DNA of 16,965 bases, from NCBI GenBank assembly GCA_017526725.1, contig JAFXRA010000382.1, forward strand, positions 1-16,965, in the 5' to 3' direction. The stretch is from Candidatus Rifleibacteriota bacterium (GTDB lineage Bacteria; Riflebacteria; Ozemobacteria; Ozemobacterales; Ozemobacteraceae). A program made the position numbers and the translations under genes. The notes below the pieces were generated by a model. The model was given only the letters and a program-made list of their open reading frames with translations, was not told where the DNA came from and searched no databases. This document shows positions 15,001 through 16,965 of this stretch, in pieces (within the stretch, counting starts at the first letter, position 1; every line of letters starts with the position of its first letter).

Positions 15001-16710
15001 ATGAAAAACAGGTTCTTGAAAATCACATTTTTGTTCATTATGGTCTTTTTATGCTCTGCAAGCTTTGCAAGCATAGAAGAACTTCATAATTATTTCGAAA
15101 TAAGAGATACTATAAAACTAATGAACGACGAAATGAGGAAGGGGTTAGAGTCTCGGAATCTTCCTTCTCTTTTTGATGAAAATGAAATTGAATTCAAGCT
15201 GGAATCTTTTATAAGCTTTATGAAAAATAGAGTTAGCATGTATGCTGCCTCTGATAGTAAACTTAGATTTCATTATGTCAAAAACCTCAATAATCTTTTG
15301 GATGAAACCTCTTCTTTGCTCTATGAAGCAAGACCGTTGATCAAGGCCAAAAGAGAAGCTAAAGCTAATAGAACAGAACCTGTTGTTCCGCCTGTTTCTT
15401 ATTCAACCATTACTCACCCATATTTTGATTCTATAGATTTCAGAACTTTGGCAAGCCGAGAACCCATTAATGGTGATTATTCGGTAATTAATCCTATTCC
15501 GGTAGAAACCAAAAAAGAATCTGTTAAAGCTAAAGAAAAAGCAGATAAAAAGCAGGAAAAGGTCAAAGAAGAACCCGTAGTTGCTAAGAAAGAAGAAAAA
15601 AAGCCGGAAAAAGTTGTTGAAACAAAACCAGAAAAGCCTATAGAAACCGCAGTTAAACCTGTAGAAGAAAAGAAAACTGAGCCGGCAAAACAGGAACAAA
15701 CAAAGAAAGAAACAGTTGTTACTACTGAAAAGCCTAAGGAAGAAACCAACAAGGTAATTAAGCCTGTAACTCAGCCAACAGGTGAGGGTTATATGCGCCC
15801 ATTGGCAATTATGATTGAAAACCACAATCAGGCAAGACCTCAAAGTGGGCTTTTTGCTGCCGACATAGTATATGAAATGCCTGTTGAAGGTGGTATAACA
15901 AGATTTATGGGCTTATATACTAAGTTGCCAGGACTTATCGGTCCTGTAAGAAGCTGCCGTGAATACTTTGTTGACAGAGCTTTGGAAGTAGACGCACTTT
16001 ATGTTCACTGTGGCGGCAGCCCAATGGGGTATGCTTATCTTGCCAAATCTAAGATTAGAAGTATAGATGAAATTAAGAATTCTCCGCCTTTCTTCAGAGA
16101 TAAAATCAGAAAAGCTCCTCATAATCTGTATGGAACCGGTGAAGCTATATATAAGTATATGTCTAAGCGCACAGATATGCGTGTTAAGGCTCAGCCTGTT
16201 CCTTTAAGCTATGGAATCAGAGGCGAACTTGGCAAAGAAGCTGGAGATTATTTAAGAATCAATTATCATGGCAATTATACTCTGGTAATCAAGTATGAAA
16301 ACGGTGTCTATCACAGATATATGAATAATATCCTTCATCTTGATAGAGAAACCAAGAAGCCTTTGGATGCCAGCGCTGTTGTTTTGCAGATTGCTTCTAT
16401 GAAGACAGTAGACGCTATCGGACGTCAGGAAATTAGCTTTATAGGCAGCGGCAGCGCCTATATATTGGAAAAAGGCAAAAGAACAAAAGTAACTTGGCAC
16501 AAAACCGCTCCAAGAAATAAAACTGTTTATATAGATGAAAATGGCGTAGAATACTTGTTCCCAGAAAATGGCCAAGTATGGGTTCAGGTTGTTTCACCAT
16601 CTCATAAAATTTTCTTTGAACCTGTAAAAGAAAGTAAAGAAAAAGCTAAGGCAGAAGTAAAGACTGAAGTAAAGAAGAAGAGTAAAGCTCAGAATACCAA
16701 AAAGGGTTGA
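15001..16710 (+). CDS. Exported DUF3048 (YerB-like) protein with long Lys/Glu/Pro linker
   Basis: The 569-residue protein begins with a signal peptide (MKNRFLKITFLFIMVFLCSA) and a likely signal peptidase I site after SFA at residue 23. Residues 24-125 are a helical domain of unknown type. A Lys/Glu/Pro/Val-rich, disordered linker spans about 168-260. The DUF3048 domain follows, with MRPLAIMIENHNQARPQSGL (265-284), YEMPVEGGITRF (291-302) and GPVRSCREYFVD (314-325). Its C-terminal part (about 430-540) ends with FPENGQVWVQVV, then a Lys-rich tail. The family has no firm biochemical role; an extracytoplasmic, envelope-related one is likely. GGAGG (14983-14987) lies 13 bases before the ATG, rather far. 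It is the last complete gene before era. Confidence 0.92.
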   Translation: MKNRFLKITFLFIMVFLCSASFASIEELHNYFEIRDTIKLMNDEMRKGLESRNLPSLFDENEIEFKLESFISFMKNRVSMYAASDSKLRFHYVKNLNNLLDETSSLLYEARPLIKAKREAKANRTEPVVPPVSYSTITHPYFDSIDFRTLASREPINGDYSVINPIPVETKKESVKAKEKADKKQEKVKEEPVVAKKEEKKPEKVVETKPEKPIETAVKPVEEKKTEPAKQEQTKKETVVTTEKPKEETNKVIKPVTQPTGEGYMRPLAIMIENHNQARPQSGLFAADIVYEMPVEGGITRFMGLYTKLPGLIGPVRSCREYFVDRALEVDALYVHCGGSPMGYAYLAKSKIRSIDEIKNSPPFFRDKIRKAPHNLYGTGEAIYKYMSKRTDMRVKAQPVPLSYGIRGELGKEAGDYLRINYHGNYTLVIKYENGVYHRYMNNILHLDRETKKPLDASAVVLQIASMKTVDAIGRQEISFIGSGSAYILEKGKRTKVTWHKTAPRNKTVYIDENGVEYLFPENGQVWVQVVSPSHKIFFEPVKESKEKAKAEVKTEVKKKSKAQNTKKG

Positions 16711-16713
16711 TTT

Positions 16714-16965
16714 ATGACTACTAGATTTGGTGCTGTAGGGGTCTTTGGAAGAGCTAATGCTGGTAAATCAACATTAGTCAATGCTCTTGTGGGAGAGGTG
16801 GTTTCTATTGTCTCTAACAGACCTCAAACCACAAGAAAGCGTATTCTTGGAATTCTTACAGTAAATGAAACTCAGCTTGTATTCTGCGACACTCCTGGTC
16901 TTCATTCCATTAAAAATAAGCTTGATGCTTATATGAATGATGAAATAATGTCTACTATGAAAGGT
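16714..16965 (+). CDS. era: GTPase Era (partial, C-terminus beyond right edge)
   Basis: Only the first 84 codons are present. They show a GTPase N-terminus with G1 [17 protein letters not shown]2 region [17 protein letters not shown] and G3 DTPGLH, in Era order and spacing. Era binds the 3' end of 16S rRNA through a C-terminal KH domain and helps 30S maturation, which fits its place in a cluster with ybeY and rimM. The G1 loop has Ala where most Era proteins have Pro and Val (GRPNVGKS), a mild change that keeps the key Gly-Lys-Ser. AAAGGG lies seven bases before the ATG, and the gene starts three bases after the DUF3048 stop. Confidence 0.95.
   Translation, partial: MTTRFGAVGVFGRANAGKSTLVNALVGEVVSIVSNRPQTTRKRILGILTVNETQLVFCDTPGLHSIKNKLDAYMNDEIMSTMKG

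Noticed and set aside
15403..15843. 146-codon Phe/Leu-rich - strand frame that looks like a membrane protein
   Set aside because: It is the reverse reading of the Lys/Glu/Pro linker codons of the DUF3048 gene, which naturally yields Phe, Leu and Ser.

Overview
This AT-rich window comes from a bacterial chromosome. It carries a long housekeeping block on the + strand and a small group of less common genes to its left. No tRNA, rRNA, CRISPR array, insertion sequence or phage gene was seen. The organism cannot be named from the sequence. The gene content mixes families typical of Firmicutes (PgpH-type HD phosphodiesterase, RbgA/YlqF GTPase, KhpA, DUF3048) with a DUF502 membrane protein and a signal-peptide protein carrying a long Lys/Glu/Pro linker. 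That mixture fits a deep-branching bacterium, possibly with two membranes, but this is inference only.

Left part (1-2490). Two tandem, diverged copies of a galactose-1-phosphate uridylyltransferase family gene lie on the - strand; the second runs off the left edge. They share one clear promoter. Divergent from them is a GTG-started gene for an unrecognised protein with an N-terminal cysteine cluster, a probable winged-helix domain and a Trp-rich C-terminal segment. A 10-bp direct repeat and a palindrome sit around its promoter and start, suggesting autoregulation. It ends at a strong, probably bidirectional terminator.

Middle part (2437-3361). A - strand gene encodes an extraordinarily acidic protein made almost only of Asp, Glu, Phe and Tyr. 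It is built from imperfect 24-bp tandem repeats and has its own promoter and terminator. A divergent intergenic region of about 430 bp then leads to the ffh promoter, which is bracketed by two perfect palindromes.

Right part (3365-16965). Fifteen genes read in one direction with short gaps or overlaps and no convincing internal terminator: ffh, rpsP, khpA, rimM, trmD, rplS, lepB, rbgA, phoH, pgpH, ybeY, a CNNM/CBS (CorC-like) gene, a DUF502 gene, a DUF3048 gene and era (cut by the right edge). This looks like the protein-targeting and ribosome cluster (SRP protein, ribosomal proteins, 16S and tRNA maturation factors, signal peptidase, 50S assembly GTPase) joined directly to the phoH-pgpH-ybeY-era cluster (RNA processing, c-di-AMP turnover, 30S maturation). 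Together they couple ribosome building, RNA quality control and membrane targeting.

The most interesting points are the repeat-built acidic protein, the Cys-cluster/winged-helix protein with its repeated sites, the signal peptidase with a roughly 125-residue N-terminal domain, and the palindromes around the ffh promoter. None of these amounts to a proven new system.
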